Positions 18,101-26,511 of a stretch of DNA of 64,000 nt are shown here, one piece after another (positions within the stretch are counted from its first letter, which is position 1; every line of letters begins with the position of its first letter). Location of the stretch: assembly GCA_050015495.1 (NCBI GenBank), contig JBEKBH010000021.1, positions 1 to 64,000 on the forward strand, read 5' to 3'. A program made the position numbers and the translations under genes. The stretch is from Palsa-1439 sp050015495. GTDB lineage: Bacteria > Verrucomicrobiota > Verrucomicrobiia > Palsa-1439. A model generated the notes under the pieces. It had not been told where the DNA came from. It did no database searches and was given only the letters and a program-made list of their open reading frames with translations.

Positions 18101-19329
18101 ACACGACGCCACCGACCATTATCACCTGCGCCCCGGCCGTGACCGTGCCGGGCAACGGCGTCGGGCAGGCGGTGGTGCCGGATTTCACCGCCAAGGTCCA
18201 GGCAACGGATAATTGCACGGCCAGCAACGCGCTGCTCAGAACCCAGTCACCGCCTGCCGGCACGGTCGTGGGAGCCGGAGCGACAGAGGTCGTCATCACT
18301 GTCACGGACGCTTCCGGCAACTCGTCGTCCTGCGCCACGACATTCACGGTGCAAGTGCCCCCGCCGGACGCGCAATTTACCGGCTCGCCAACGAAGGGTG
18401 CCGTGCCCCTCGTGGTTACGTTCGCCAACAGTTCCACCGGCCTGATCACCAGCGTGGTGTGGGACTTTGGTGACGGCGCCACCAGCACCGCGACCAATCC
18501 GACGCACACCTACACCAACGCGGCGACCTTCAGCGTCAGCCTGACGGCGCAGGGACCGGTCGCCACGAATACGTTGACCCGACCCGGTTACATCACCGCT
18601 TTCCAAGCGTTGGCGCCGATCATCAACTCTCCACCCACGGTGACGAACGCCCTGCTGCAAATCGGCAATCGCGCCGTGGTGGTGGTGGACGAGACCAATT
18701 TCTTCCGCGTGACCGCCACGGATTCGCAAAGCCTGTCGATGGGCTATCAATGGCGGTTTGGCGACGGCAGTACCAGCGCCACTTCGCCGCAGCCCACCGC
18801 CCTCCATGCCTACGGCACCAATTGCGGGCCGTTCGTCGCCAGCGTGACGGTCAGCAACGGCTACGCCTCGGTGATCACCAACCTCGCCGTGGCCGTTGCC
18901 TGTGAGATGCCTGTTACCAAACTGCAGCTGAAATCGAACTTCGCCAAACCGAACTCCGATGGCGCCACCCTGATCGCGACGACGGACCTCGGCGAGGGAT
19001 TCAAGCCCCTCGGCCAAACGTTGGTTGTGGACATGGGCAACGCCCAGGTACAGTTCACGCTGAACAAGAATGGGCTCGGAGTGAGTGCCGCCGACACGGC
19101 ACGGTTGAGATTCAACAAACATGCGGGCCTGTGGACGCTGAAGGTGAGGCTGCGCCAGGGCAACTGGCACACCTCCTGGCTCTCCTACGGCCTGATCGAC
19201 GCCACCATCCAACGCCCCGGCTCGGCTGTCACCATGCCCGTGGTTGTCCTCGCGGGCGATCTGGGATTCGCGACGGACCGCTCGCTCAACTATACCGCCA
19301 CCGCGCACGACGCCGGCCTTGCGAAGTAG
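15163..19329 (+). CDS. Secreted sedolisin (S53, kumamolisin-type) with DUF11, HYDIN-like, PKD and HYR domains
   Basis: A 1388-residue exported acid-type serine protease. A signal peptide (about 1-39, cut near SPTRA-S) precedes the pro-kumamolisin activation domain (about 45-200). The sedolisin domain (about 220-560) shows the Glu294/Asp298 pair in DDEVSLDIEMAIAMAPG, oxyanion Asp373 in SSGDTGAY, and nucleophile Ser483 in GGTSCAAP. After it come a DUF11 repeat (about 565-650), two abnormal-spindle/HYDIN-type Ig domains, a PKD domain, a HYR domain, one or two more PKD domains, and an unknown C-terminal domain. Start ATG 15163 gives the cleanest signal peptide; the frame is open from 15010. It probably digests proteins at or beyond the cell surface. 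Confidence 0.88.
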   Translation: MPFFHHLFVARILSWCARGTRGLIAASTAAVLLASPTRASETRTLRGHVPRAVTELKLQPVDRLPGTNRLYLAIGLPLRNQDALDSLLRQIYDPASPNYRHYLKPGQFTELFGPTPRDYQAVIDFARSHGFTVAATHPNRVLLDVNASVADIERAFHVTMRVYRHPTEARTFYAPDTEPSVDLGVPILDISGLDNYVVPHPMSLKPTPVNQRTNAQPADGSGPGGAYIGSDFRAAYVPGVSLTGTGQTVGLLEFDGYYANDITSYETQAGLPSITLMNVLLDGFRGRPGANDDEVSLDIEMAIAMAPGLSKVIVYEAGPRGVPNDVLSRMVTDNLAQQLSSSWTWSGGVNATTDQLFQEMAAQGQSFFQSSGDTGAYSGSISLANYPADDPYITVVGGTTLTTTGPGGSWASETVWNWMPTQPDASSGGISTSYTIPNWQQGTSMSANNGSTTMRNIPDVALTADNIYVIYDNGQTGDFGGTSCAAPLWAAFTALVNQQAAANSQATVGFLNPAIYSIGNSSSYTNNFHDVTTGNNTNSASPAQFFAAPGYDLCTGWGTPRGQSLINALNGLAADLVLTESASPDPAVAALPLTYTLTIANNGPATAIGVTVTDALPADVTFSSASASQGACTSIDGIVICSLGALTNNGVATVAISVVPAVPAQLTNTAVVTALTPDPVASNNTASLTITATDPPPFVVRPANLDYGTLLTGQTSNQAFSVINNTETILTGTAALVIDGSPFAVLGGNPFNVSVGQTGMVIVTFSPTSAGHYTNSVVLTSGSVTWSNAVTGTATTPAQLDVSPLSLNFGTATVGHTVSASFLVNNSGGEALSGTATITAAGFAVGAGTSYNVPGFGSTNVVINFTPFSARSFAGTVIFVSNGGNSSNAVTGSGTSGPAARFSAAPTNGSSPLLVTFADTSSGTITSRSWNLGDGTVTNTAATTLVHTYTCGGPYSVSLTVRGTGGSNTLTESSLITVVDTTPPTIITCAPAVTVPGNGVGQAVVPDFTAKVQATDNCTASNALLRTQSPPAGTVVGAGATEVVITVTDASGNSSSCATTFTVQVPPPDAQFTGSPTKGAVPLVVTFANSSTGLITSVVWDFGDGATSTATNPTHTYTNAATFSVSLTAQGPVATNTLTRPGYITAFQALAPIINSPPTVTNALLQIGNRAVVVVDETNFFRVTATDSQSLSMGYQWRFGDGSTSATSPQPTALHAYGTNCGPFVASVTVSNGYASVITNLAVAVACEMPVTKLQLKSNFAKPNSDGATLIATTDLGEGFKPLGQTLVVDMGNAQVQFTLNKNGLGVSAADTARLRFNKHAGLWTLKVRLRQGNWHTSWLSYGLIDATIQRPGSAVTMPVVVLAGDLGFATDRSLNYTATAHDAGLAK

Positions 19330-19394
19330 CGAACCGGCCACCCAGATCGAATCGGTGGGCAGGGGCTTTGTGCTCGGTGGGCTGGGGATTCGCG

Positions 19395-20696
19395 TTACCC
19401 AAGATCTGTCCAACTGACCAAATCCGCGAGGTTGGGCCGTCCGTCGTGGTGCCAGGAGAGCGGGGGACGTTGCATCTGGCCAATCGCGCAGACACGGTGC
19501 ACACCCATCCGGGCCAGATCGCTCGCGAACGCCAGCGCTCGCTCGTTCATCGGCGCCACGCCCACCGTGGAAATGCTCGACGCAAACCTCTGGATGGCAT
19601 CCAGCACGCGCTTGTATCCATCGGTTGGCTTCACAAACACGATCCGGTTCAGGCAGGACGCAACGAACGCGGGGCTGTCTTCGTAAATCACCGCCCACTC
19701 GCTTTCCGCCGGACCCGACCAGACGCCAAGCCGACGGTCCGACGCGGCGCCAAATTCATAACCGGTCCGGAGTCTCACGACCTGCGCCGCTTCCTCGATC
19801 GAGAGCCGGCCGCGCGGCACGCGCGCCTGATACGCGGCCATCGCCTCGGCCAGTGCCGCGGCAAACTTGCGCGGGCCAAACTGTCCGCGTTCCTCCACGT
19901 AAAACACATGCGGCGAGAGACACCCCTGCTGGTCGTACACGGACGCATCGAACGCCGCCGCCTGCGCCAGTTGGGGAAGGTTCTCCTCGGTCATCGCCTC
20001 TTTCGCCACCACCGCAAAGCTGATCTTGTGGCCGTAGCCGGCAAATTTCGCGGTCGGCGGGGACAATTGCCGCAAGGCCGAGACCGTATGATCGTCGCCG
20101 TACGCGATCACCGCGTCGGCGTCGGCCACCGCGGCCTGCGTCAATGCCAGTTCGCCACGCGGCCAGTCCAGCGTCGCGGCGCAATCGGCGAGTTCCGCGT
20201 CCATTTCGCGCACCGATTCGAGGAACAGGGCGGGGAACACAGGGTCGCGCGCGGACATCTTCACCAGGTTGGCCGAACGCAGCAGCAACCCGCCGCAAAT
20301 GCTCACGATGCCGGGCATGGGAACGTTGCCCGCCAGGAAATGCACGATCAGGCGGGGTGCCATGGCCCGCGTTTGCACGCGGCCGCGCAGACAGAACTCG
20401 TCGAGCACGCGGCGGTTGCCCAGTTCGCGGTCGAGTAATTCACCGAGCGATTCGTAGGTGATCGCGCCGAACGTGAGATCGATGGCCTCGTTCACCATCG
20501 CCTCGGAAAAACCGGTCGGGGTCGTCGCCAGTTCCGCCGCGCGTTTCCGCCACGGACTCTTTGGGTCGAGCCAGTTCTTCGCGGCCTGCGCCAACGTCGT
20601 AATCACCGCATCGGTCGTGCGATGTAGCCACACCCGCTCGCGGGCTTCCCGCGTCCGGCTTTCCGCCTCGCGAATCTCTTCAACAGTTGCGCTCAT
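19395..20696 (-). CDS. LuxC-like acyl-CoA/acyl-protein reductase
   Basis: An NADPH-dependent fatty acyl reductase of the LuxC family (433 residues). The aldehyde-dehydrogenase-like core carries DQQGCLSPHVFYVEE with the acyl-accepting Cys, preceded by the HFLAGNVPMPGIVS nucleotide region. In luminous bacteria LuxC with LuxE reduces fatty acids to aldehyde. Here no luxA or luxB is nearby, so the product must serve another purpose. The start at 20696 overlaps the luxE-like stop by ATGA. A start at 20729 would lie inside that gene. Confidence 0.85.
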   Translation of the reverse strand: MSATVEEIREAESRTREARERVWLHRTTDAVITTLAQAAKNWLDPKSPWRKRAAELATTPTGFSEAMVNEAIDLTFGAITYESLGELLDRELGNRRVLDEFCLRGRVQTRAMAPRLIVHFLAGNVPMPGIVSICGGLLLRSANLVKMSARDPVFPALFLESVREMDAELADCAATLDWPRGELALTQAAVADADAVIAYGDDHTVSALRQLSPPTAKFAGYGHKISFAVVAKEAMTEENLPQLAQAAAFDASVYDQQGCLSPHVFYVEERGQFGPRKFAAALAEAMAAYQARVPRGRLSIEEAAQVVRLRTGYEFGAASDRRLGVWSGPAESEWAVIYEDSPAFVASCLNRIVFVKPTDGYKRVLDAIQRFASSISTVGVAPMNERALAFASDLARMGVHRVCAIGQMQRPPLSWHHDGRPNLADLVSWTDLG

Positions 20697-21802
20697 TCCA
20701 ATCGTAAATCTTCCGCAGTCAACGAGCACCCGCGCACTTCCGCGCCGGCCACCCGTCCAAGGACTTCAAATGAATTCGCGCCTGACGCCGGGTCGGCGTC
20801 GCGTGCGACCCCTAAATCCTCCGTCTGTATACACATGATACTCCATAAGTTCGCCAAATCATAGACACGGATGAGACCACGTTCATTCTCAGCAGCCTTC
20901 CTGCCAGTGTTCGGGTCTATAATCACCACCCGCGCCCACGGCGGCGCCGTCTTGGCATCCGTCTGGCGACCCGCTCGCAAGCTGCCGTCGTAGAATTGCG
21001 TGCTCAGCTCGGTCATGCCGTATTCGTTGACGATGCGCGTCTTCGGGATGCCGATGCGTCGCTCGATCAGCCCGTACAATTCCGCCTTCGGCATCTCGCG
21101 CGAACGTCCCTTGAACCCGCCCGTCTCCATCACCCGACTCCCTTTGGCCATTTCAAATCGCAACCCTTGGCGGGCTAGATGATCGAGCAGATGGACAAAA
21201 GCGAACGCGGTCCCGAGCAGGAAGACCGGTCGATGCGCCACTTGCGCGTCGGACAGGTCGCGCACCACGCGCTCGACATGCAGCAGGCCGTCTTCCACAT
21301 AGAACGCGCTGTTCTTCGCGCCGAACTCGCGGGCGACGATCCCCATCATGTGCGACAGCGAGGAATGCGGCGCTTCTCGCGGCGACGCCATCAGAATTAT
21401 CATTGGCAACCGCGTTCCGTCGGGAAGAAGATGCGCCGCGAAATTCGGACGAATCGCCGCCTCGTACAATTCCAGTGTCCGCAGATAATGTTTCCCGGCC
21501 TTTTCCCGCGTCGTCCCGCTCGTGTGAAATTCTGCGACGGCTTCCTCGACCGGAAAACACGTCAGCGCAAAGTCTTTGAACGCGCTCGTCGGCACAGCGG
21601 GAATCTGCTTCCAATGTGTCACGGTTTGCGGGGTCAACTTCACCCGGTCGCAATACGCCCGATACGGTGCGCACCGCTCGTATTGAAACGCGAACACCTC
21701 GCGCGCGAGTCGATCGAATTCCTCATCCGTCGTCGCCTGCGCCACCCCGCGCACCATCAATGCGACGATGCGTTGCTGAAGTTCAAGAGCGGTTTTGTCC
21801 AT
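20693..21802 (-). CDS. LuxE-like acyl-protein synthetase / fatty acid activating enzyme
   Basis: A 369-residue ANL-superfamily protein of the LuxE type, which activates a fatty acid with ATP and hands the acyl group to LuxC. Recognisable segments are AEFHTSGTTREKAGKHY (the AMP-binding P-loop-like motif), the PRxAPHSSLSHMMG region, and VNEYGMTELSTQFYD, a typical adenylate-forming A5-like motif. It is directly upstream of, and overlaps, the luxC-like gene, matching the luxE-luxC functional pairing. It is divergent from the gene at 21852. Confidence 0.84.
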   Translation of the reverse strand: MDKTALELQQRIVALMVRGVAQATTDEEFDRLAREVFAFQYERCAPYRAYCDRVKLTPQTVTHWKQIPAVPTSAFKDFALTCFPVEEAVAEFHTSGTTREKAGKHYLRTLELYEAAIRPNFAAHLLPDGTRLPMIILMASPREAPHSSLSHMMGIVAREFGAKNSAFYVEDGLLHVERVVRDLSDAQVAHRPVFLLGTAFAFVHLLDHLARQGLRFEMAKGSRVMETGGFKGRSREMPKAELYGLIERRIGIPKTRIVNEYGMTELSTQFYDGSLRAGRQTDAKTAPPWARVVIIDPNTGRKAAENERGLIRVYDLANLWSIMCIQTEDLGVARDADPASGANSFEVLGRVAGAEVRGCSLTAEDLRLE

Positions 21803-21851
21803 GCCCGATCAAATCCTTAGAAGCTGGTTTTCCGCCAACAGCTATCGCATA

Positions 21852-23234
21852 ATGCTGCCTGTGAAGCGGATTGTCAAACGGGCGATGCTCGTTCTGGGCG
21901 TGCTTCTTATACTTCTCGCCGTGGTCGGCCTCATCGGTTTCCGCTGGGGGCTCACACCGCTTCCGAAGCCGCCGCAGGGCGTTCGGATCGAACCGCTGTC
22001 TCCACCGCTCACGTCCGAGCGTCTCACTCCCGATAATGGCGCGTTTCATTACATGAAGGCCATCGCGTTCATCCAAGGCCATCCGTCGTCAAGAGAATCC
22101 GAGGATCAAATCGACGCGTTCGCTGCGGGTGATATTTCGGGGGGTACAAACGCAATAGAGCAAGCCCTCGGTGAGGTTCGTCCAGCTCTTGATTATGTTC
22201 GTGAAGGTACCCGTGCACCATCATGCCAAATGCCATGGGCAAATGACGAGCAAAGTGCGATCTCTTTTGAGTCGTTGAGGCAACTGGCGCGCTTTCTTGC
22301 CGCAGATGGCAAATTGGCGGAGCGCAGTGGCGATTTCGCGCGGGCAATCGACGACTATCTCGCCATCGTCAAATTCGGTACGGACTACGCCAAGGGCGAA
22401 CCTGTCATTTACAGTCTGCTAGGCAACTCCATCGTTGGAATCGGCACGCAAAAGGTCAGAGCCTGGGCTTTACAAGGCACACCTTCACCACAGGCATTGC
22501 ACAGCATCATGGAAACGATCGGGCAGATCAATCGCCAAAGGCTCCCGCTTGCCGAAACGCTTCGATATGAACTGCAATACTCAAAAGAGCAATTCGACAC
22601 GACCATGTTTAGGGGCATCCACGCTGGTACCAGCCGGCGCATACAGCAGAGTTACTTTGATGCCGCTTTTGGCGATCTGATTCAGGACGCGGATAAGCCG
22701 TTGTGGGAGAGCGAGACAAAGGCGATCATCCGGAAATGGAGCATAGAAAACAAATCCATGTGGCTGGTTGCCATCAATCGCCCTATCCCACGCATTCTCG
22801 TAGCGCTCCTGCTTCCCGTCACGGATTCGATACACAGTCGAACTAGCCGAACAGACTTGGAATTCGAGGCCACAGGCGTCGTGTGCGCGTTAAAATCTTA
22901 TGAATTCAGTCACGGCGCTGCTCCGGACCAACTCACCGATCTTATACCGGATTTCCTCCCGTCAGTTCCCATCGACCCATTCGATGGCAAGCCGCTGCGT
23001 TATCGACGCGAAGGAAAGGAATGGGTCCTCTGGAGCGTCGGGTCCGATATGAAGGATGACAACGCCGCGTGGCACGAGTTCAAGTATCGCAAACCCGGCG
23101 ACGAGCGCACTGGTGGGGACATCTATTTCGAGTCAACGGAACCACAGGACGATTTGGCGTTTTACCTGAGTCAACGAAAGCTCAAAGCAAGCGAGCCAGC
23201 TCCTTCACCGCGAAATCCAACTGCCTCTCCGTAA
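21852..23234 (+). CDS. Membrane-anchored hypothetical with pseudopilin-like C-terminal motif
   Basis: The 460 residues start MLPVKRIVKRAMLVLGVLL. One transmembrane span (about 11-30) is followed by a long helical extracytoplasmic region. Near the C-terminus the stretch LIPDFLPSVPIDPFDGKPLRYRREGKEWVLWSVG resembles the 'P-x-DPfdGkpl-Y...vySvG.D.kDdg' motif that recurs in type II secretion pseudopilin-related and large anchored proteins of Verrucomicrobiota and Planctomycetota. The function is unknown. ATG 21801 is an alternative start almost abutting luxE. The 3' end overlaps the convergent aminotransferase gene by 53 nt. Confidence 0.75.
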   Translation: MLPVKRIVKRAMLVLGVLLILLAVVGLIGFRWGLTPLPKPPQGVRIEPLSPPLTSERLTPDNGAFHYMKAIAFIQGHPSSRESEDQIDAFAAGDISGGTNAIEQALGEVRPALDYVREGTRAPSCQMPWANDEQSAISFESLRQLARFLAADGKLAERSGDFARAIDDYLAIVKFGTDYAKGEPVIYSLLGNSIVGIGTQKVRAWALQGTPSPQALHSIMETIGQINRQRLPLAETLRYELQYSKEQFDTTMFRGIHAGTSRRIQQSYFDAAFGDLIQDADKPLWESETKAIIRKWSIENKSMWLVAINRPIPRILVALLLPVTDSIHSRTSRTDLEFEATGVVCALKSYEFSHGAAPDQLTDLIPDFLPSVPIDPFDGKPLRYRREGKEWVLWSVGSDMKDDNAAWHEFKYRKPGDERTGGDIYFESTEPQDDLAFYLSQRKLKASEPAPSPRNPTASP

Positions 23235-24411
23235 TCACAAGGGGAGGGGTGAGGCCGAGGATTTCGTTGTGGTCGCCTTCGGGCAGGGCGAGGATGCCGC
23301 GCTGCAGCAGTTTCTCGACGAGCGGGACCGCGTTGCCCACCTCCAGACCGAGCATCAGACCTTTGCCGCGAACCTTCCCGATCTTCGCGAGTCGTTTCGC
23401 CAACCAGCCGCCCAACTCGCGACTCCTCACATCCAACTTCATCCGTTTCATTTCGCCGATCGATGCGAGCGCCGCGGCACAGCCAAGTGGGTTGCCCAGA
23501 AACGTGCTGGTGTGAATCGCTTCGCCACTCGACTCGGGCCAACTGTCCATCACGTCTGCGCGGCCAATACAGGCCGAAATCGGAAACCCGCCCGCCATCG
23601 CTTTGCCCACGCACACCAGGTCGGGCGTCACGCCCCAATGTTCGCACGCAAACCACCGTCCCGTGCGACAGAAACCGGAATAGATTTCGTCAACGATCAG
23701 CACGAGCCCATGGTCGTCGCAAAACTTGCGCAGTTTCGTCAGAAAATCGTCCGGCGGAACGACGATGCCGCCCCGGCCTTGAATCGGTTCGACAATGACC
23801 GCGCCGAAGTCCCCAATGTTCGCCACTCTTGGCACACGACCGAACGGCACATGCGCGGTGAAATGGCCCAGTTGCTTCGAGAATGGCGAACGGAAGTGGG
23901 CCCGCCATATCGTATCCAGCGCGCCGTAGGTGAGTCCATGGTACGCACCCTCAAACGCAATGACCCCGGGCCGTTTCGTATGGATCGCTGCCGTCTTGAG
24001 CGCCGCCTCGACGGCTTCCGCACCCGAACTGGCAAACACCGCACGCCCTTCCGATCTGTCCCATCGCGAGAAGGTCAACGACACCAACTCCCGGGCCAAT
24101 TTCAGTTTCAGTTCGTTCGGATGCACGTCGCCCATCGCGTGCAAGAGCTTTCCCGCTTGCGCCTTGAGCGCAGCCACGACGCACGGGTTGCCGTGCCCGA
24201 CACTGGCCACGCCGAACGCCGCCGTCAGGTCGATATAGCGGTTGCCATCGACGTCCCACACGTTCGCGCCCGACGCGCGCTGCCAGAATATCGGCCAGCG
24301 GTCGGACACGAACGTGATATTGCGGGATTCGTAACGGCGAAGCTGCCGGGACAGCGCGCGCGACCTCGGGCCGGGGATTCGGGTCTTCCGCGATGGCAGC
24401 AAATCGTTCAC
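23182..24411 (-). CDS. Class III PLP-dependent aminotransferase
   Basis: A fold-type I aminotransferase of 409 residues. NVWDVDGNRYIDLTAAFGV marks the N-terminal active-site region, FASSGAEAVEAALKTA the phosphate loop, LVLIVDEIYSGFCRTG the PLP-pyridine Asp, and CVGKAMAGGFPIS the Schiff-base Lys. Class III enzymes include ornithine, GABA, acetylornithine and diaminopelargonate transaminases. The sequence alone does not settle which this is, and the neighbours give no pathway. The length is slightly short of typical GABA transaminases. Confidence 0.9.
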   Translation of the reverse strand: MNDLLPSRKTRIPGPRSRALSRQLRRYESRNITFVSDRWPIFWQRASGANVWDVDGNRYIDLTAAFGVASVGHGNPCVVAALKAQAGKLLHAMGDVHPNELKLKLARELVSLTFSRWDRSEGRAVFASSGAEAVEAALKTAAIHTKRPGVIAFEGAYHGLTYGALDTIWRAHFRSPFSKQLGHFTAHVPFGRVPRVANIGDFGAVIVEPIQGRGGIVVPPDDFLTKLRKFCDDHGLVLIVDEIYSGFCRTGRWFACEHWGVTPDLVCVGKAMAGGFPISACIGRADVMDSWPESSGEAIHTSTFLGNPLGCAAALASIGEMKRMKLDVRSRELGGWLAKRLAKIGKVRGKGLMLGLEVGNAVPLVEKLLQRGILALPEGDHNEILGLTPPLVITERQLDFAVKELARLL

Positions 24412-24426
24412 AACGACGGCATCACT

Positions 24427-24687
24427 CTAGCCGTGTTGGATGAACCGGTGGAAGGTGTTGCCTGCCTCCTGATCGACGAGCAGGACGAGGTGGTTGAGCC
24501 TCATCGCCTCCAGCAGGTCATCCACGCTCACGGCTTCGTAATCAGGCTTGTCCGCCGTGGCGGACTTATCGCCCCCGAACAACACGGCGACGTCGCCGTC
24601 GGTATTCCGCCGGCGCGCGGGCGTGCCGCGGCGTTCCTCGATCCAGTTTCGGATTTGATCGGCCTTGACGATGATGCGAAGCGACAT
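24427..24687 (-). CDS. Small conserved-looking hypothetical downstream of queE
   Basis: An 86-residue protein beginning MSLRIIVKADQIRNWIEERRG. It is hydrophilic, without signal peptide, and has a C-terminal LLEAMRLNHLVLLVDQ segment. Its start lies 4 nt after the queE stop, so it is probably in the same transcript. I do not recognise a domain. A link to 7-deazaguanine chemistry is suggested only by position. Confidence 0.6.
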   Translation of the reverse strand: MSLRIIVKADQIRNWIEERRGTPARRRNTDGDVAVLFGGDKSATADKPDYEAVSVDDLLEAMRLNHLVLLVDQEAGNTFHRFIQHG

Positions 24688-24691
24688 GGTG

Positions 24692-25339
24692 CTAGACTCC
24701 TCGGGTCTCGGGTCCCCAAATGTGTTTGTGCCACTGGGTCTGCATGCGGACGGGCAGTTTATCGGCTAAGATCCATTCGGCAAGCGTTTTGAGCGGCAGC
24801 TTGCCCCAGACGGGTGAGAACAGGACCGTGCACGTGTTCGACAATTGCCGCTCGGCCATGACCTCTCGCGCCCAATCGTAATCCGCACGGTCGGCGATGA
24901 CGAATTTTACTTCATCCTTCTTGTCGAGATGGCGAACGTTGTCGTAGAGGTTCTTCTCGCACTCGCCGCTGCCGGGACATTTCAGGTCCATGATCTTGAT
25001 CACGCGGGGATCGACCTGCGACACGTCCACCGATCCGCTCGTCTCCAGCAATACGTGTTTGCCGAGGTCGCACAGCCGCGCCATCAACGGAAACACATTC
25101 GGTTGCAGAAGCGGCTCGCCGCCGGTGATTTCGACGAGCGGGCAGTTGTATTCGAGCACCTTCACGATCACGTCGCTGAGTTTCATCGGCGCGCCTTCGT
25201 GAAAGGAATACGTCGTGTCGCACCACGTGCAGCGCAGGTTGCACGCCGTCAACCGCACAAACACACACGGCAACCCCGCATACGAGGACTCGCCCTGAAT
25301 GCTGTGAAAAATCTCGTTGATGACAAGGGTATCGGCCAC
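24692..25339 (-). CDS. queE: 7-carboxy-7-deazaguanine synthase (radical SAM)
   Basis: It converts 6-carboxy-tetrahydropterin to 7-carboxy-7-deazaguanine, a step to queuosine in tRNA. The 215 residues begin INEIFHSIQGESSYAGLPCVF and carry the radical SAM cluster motif CNLRCTWC (Cys33, Cys37, Cys40), followed by VEITGGEPLLQ and LLETSGSVD. Spacing and length are typical of the Verrucomicrobiota/Gram-positive form with CxxxCxxC. queC, queD and queF are not in the window. It is divergent from the peptidase gene at 25435. Confidence 0.93.
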   Translation of the reverse strand: MADTLVINEIFHSIQGESSYAGLPCVFVRLTACNLRCTWCDTTYSFHEGAPMKLSDVIVKVLEYNCPLVEITGGEPLLQPNVFPLMARLCDLGKHVLLETSGSVDVSQVDPRVIKIMDLKCPGSGECEKNLYDNVRHLDKKDEVKFVIADRADYDWAREVMAERQLSNTCTVLFSPVWGKLPLKTLAEWILADKLPVRMQTQWHKHIWGPETRGV

Positions 25340-25434
25340 GCTGGGAAGGTATCAAACCGCCGCCATTCCGTCAATTTGCTGGATGGGAATGAGCTTGCGC
25401 CCGGCAAACCATACGGCAACGATGCGCGTGGACA

Positions 25435-26391
25435 ATGACAACGCTCACGCCAGAACAGTTTGGCATCGTCGTTCGCGAACTTGAATTGATGCTCCGGGAA
25501 GGGGAACGCGACGAATTCTGGCGCGTCGTGAAGATGTTCGCCGACAACCGCTTCAATTTCTCGATAAAGGAGTTTCCGCCCGCCATCCAGACCGAATTCG
25601 CCGGTCTCGGCCCAACACGCGAAAAGAATTACGCTTCGCTCGTCGCCGACATTCGCAATCTCGCCGGCAATGTCTTCGACGTCCAAGGAATTGGCACCCT
25701 GAGCTTCAAGGGGAAGGGATACAAACTCCTTAAACTCGTCAGTCGTGCGTCGCCTTCGCCCTACGCCGTCCAGGTCCCGATCTGTCTCGTGGCGGGCGTG
25801 CATGGCGACGAACCCGACGGTATTCTCGCGGCCTTGGAGTTCGCCCGCCGTTTCTCGCGCACGCCGCAACTGGTGTCCAACTACGCGCTCACGATCTATC
25901 CGTGCGTCAACCCCGTCGGCTACGAGCACATGACCCGCGAGAATGGCGACGGCAAAGACCTCAACCGCGAATTCTTCTGTGAGAGCCGGGAAGAGGAGGT
26001 CGTGATGCTCGAAGGCGAATTGCGCGCGCACGAGTTCACGGGCTTCATCGGAGGCCACAGCGACTACGAATCCTTTGGCCTGTACGCCTACGCCACCGGC
26101 GCGGTGCTCAGCGAACGCCTCGCCAAACCCGCGCTCTTCCAGGCGAGCGGCGTCATCCCGATCAACACCGACGCGGTGATTGACGGTCATCCCGCGCAGC
26201 ACGGCATCATCAACCAGAAGTTTCCCGGTTCGCTCGGCCCGCTCACGAAGGGCGCGAGCGAGCCGTTCGACATCACGATCGAGACACCGAACCTCTTCGC
26301 CCTCAGCAAGCGCGTCGACGCCCAGGCCATCGCCTTCGAAACCATCCTCCACGAATACCGCGCCGTCGCCTCCGAGGCGATGTACCTGTAG
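25435..26391 (+). CDS. M14-like zinc carboxypeptidase / AstE-AspA-type metallo-hydrolase
   Basis: A 318-residue cytosolic protein (no signal peptide). Zinc-binding His123 and Glu126 sit in VAGVHGDEPDG. NPVGYEHMTREN and GDGKDLNREF match the substrate-binding segment, GFIGGHSDYESFG supplies the second zinc His, and DITIETPN contains a likely catalytic Glu. These fit the M14 superfamily (carboxypeptidases, succinylglutamate desuccinylase, aspartoacylase). An N-terminal helical domain of about 95 residues is extra. The substrate is unknown. Confidence 0.78.
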   Translation: MTTLTPEQFGIVVRELELMLREGERDEFWRVVKMFADNRFNFSIKEFPPAIQTEFAGLGPTREKNYASLVADIRNLAGNVFDVQGIGTLSFKGKGYKLLKLVSRASPSPYAVQVPICLVAGVHGDEPDGILAALEFARRFSRTPQLVSNYALTIYPCVNPVGYEHMTRENGDGKDLNREFFCESREEEVVMLEGELRAHEFTGFIGGHSDYESFGLYAYATGAVLSERLAKPALFQASGVIPINTDAVIDGHPAQHGIINQKFPGSLGPLTKGASEPFDITIETPNLFALSKRVDAQAIAFETILHEYRAVASEAMYL

Positions 26392-26511
26392 CAAACTGGA
26401 AAGTGATTGCCGGAAGTACGCTCTTCCAGCACAATACACCGGCCGACTTTGGGCGAATGAACACACCCTACAGACCTTTGCGGTCCCGACGTCCGTTTAG
26501 ACCCCGATAAC

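Noticed and set aside
16306..19698. Long minus-strand ORFs (434 and 483 residues) antisense to the sedolisin
   Set aside because: Typical GC-rich antisense shadows, rich in Arg/Gly/Asp, with no domain signal; the plus strand is a clear protease.
19131..20438. 435-residue plus-strand ORF opposite luxC
   Set aside because: Antisense shadow of a well-supported LuxC-like gene.
23269..24792. 507-residue plus-strand ORF opposite the aminotransferase
   Set aside because: Arg/His-rich antisense shadow; the minus strand shows all class III aminotransferase motifs.
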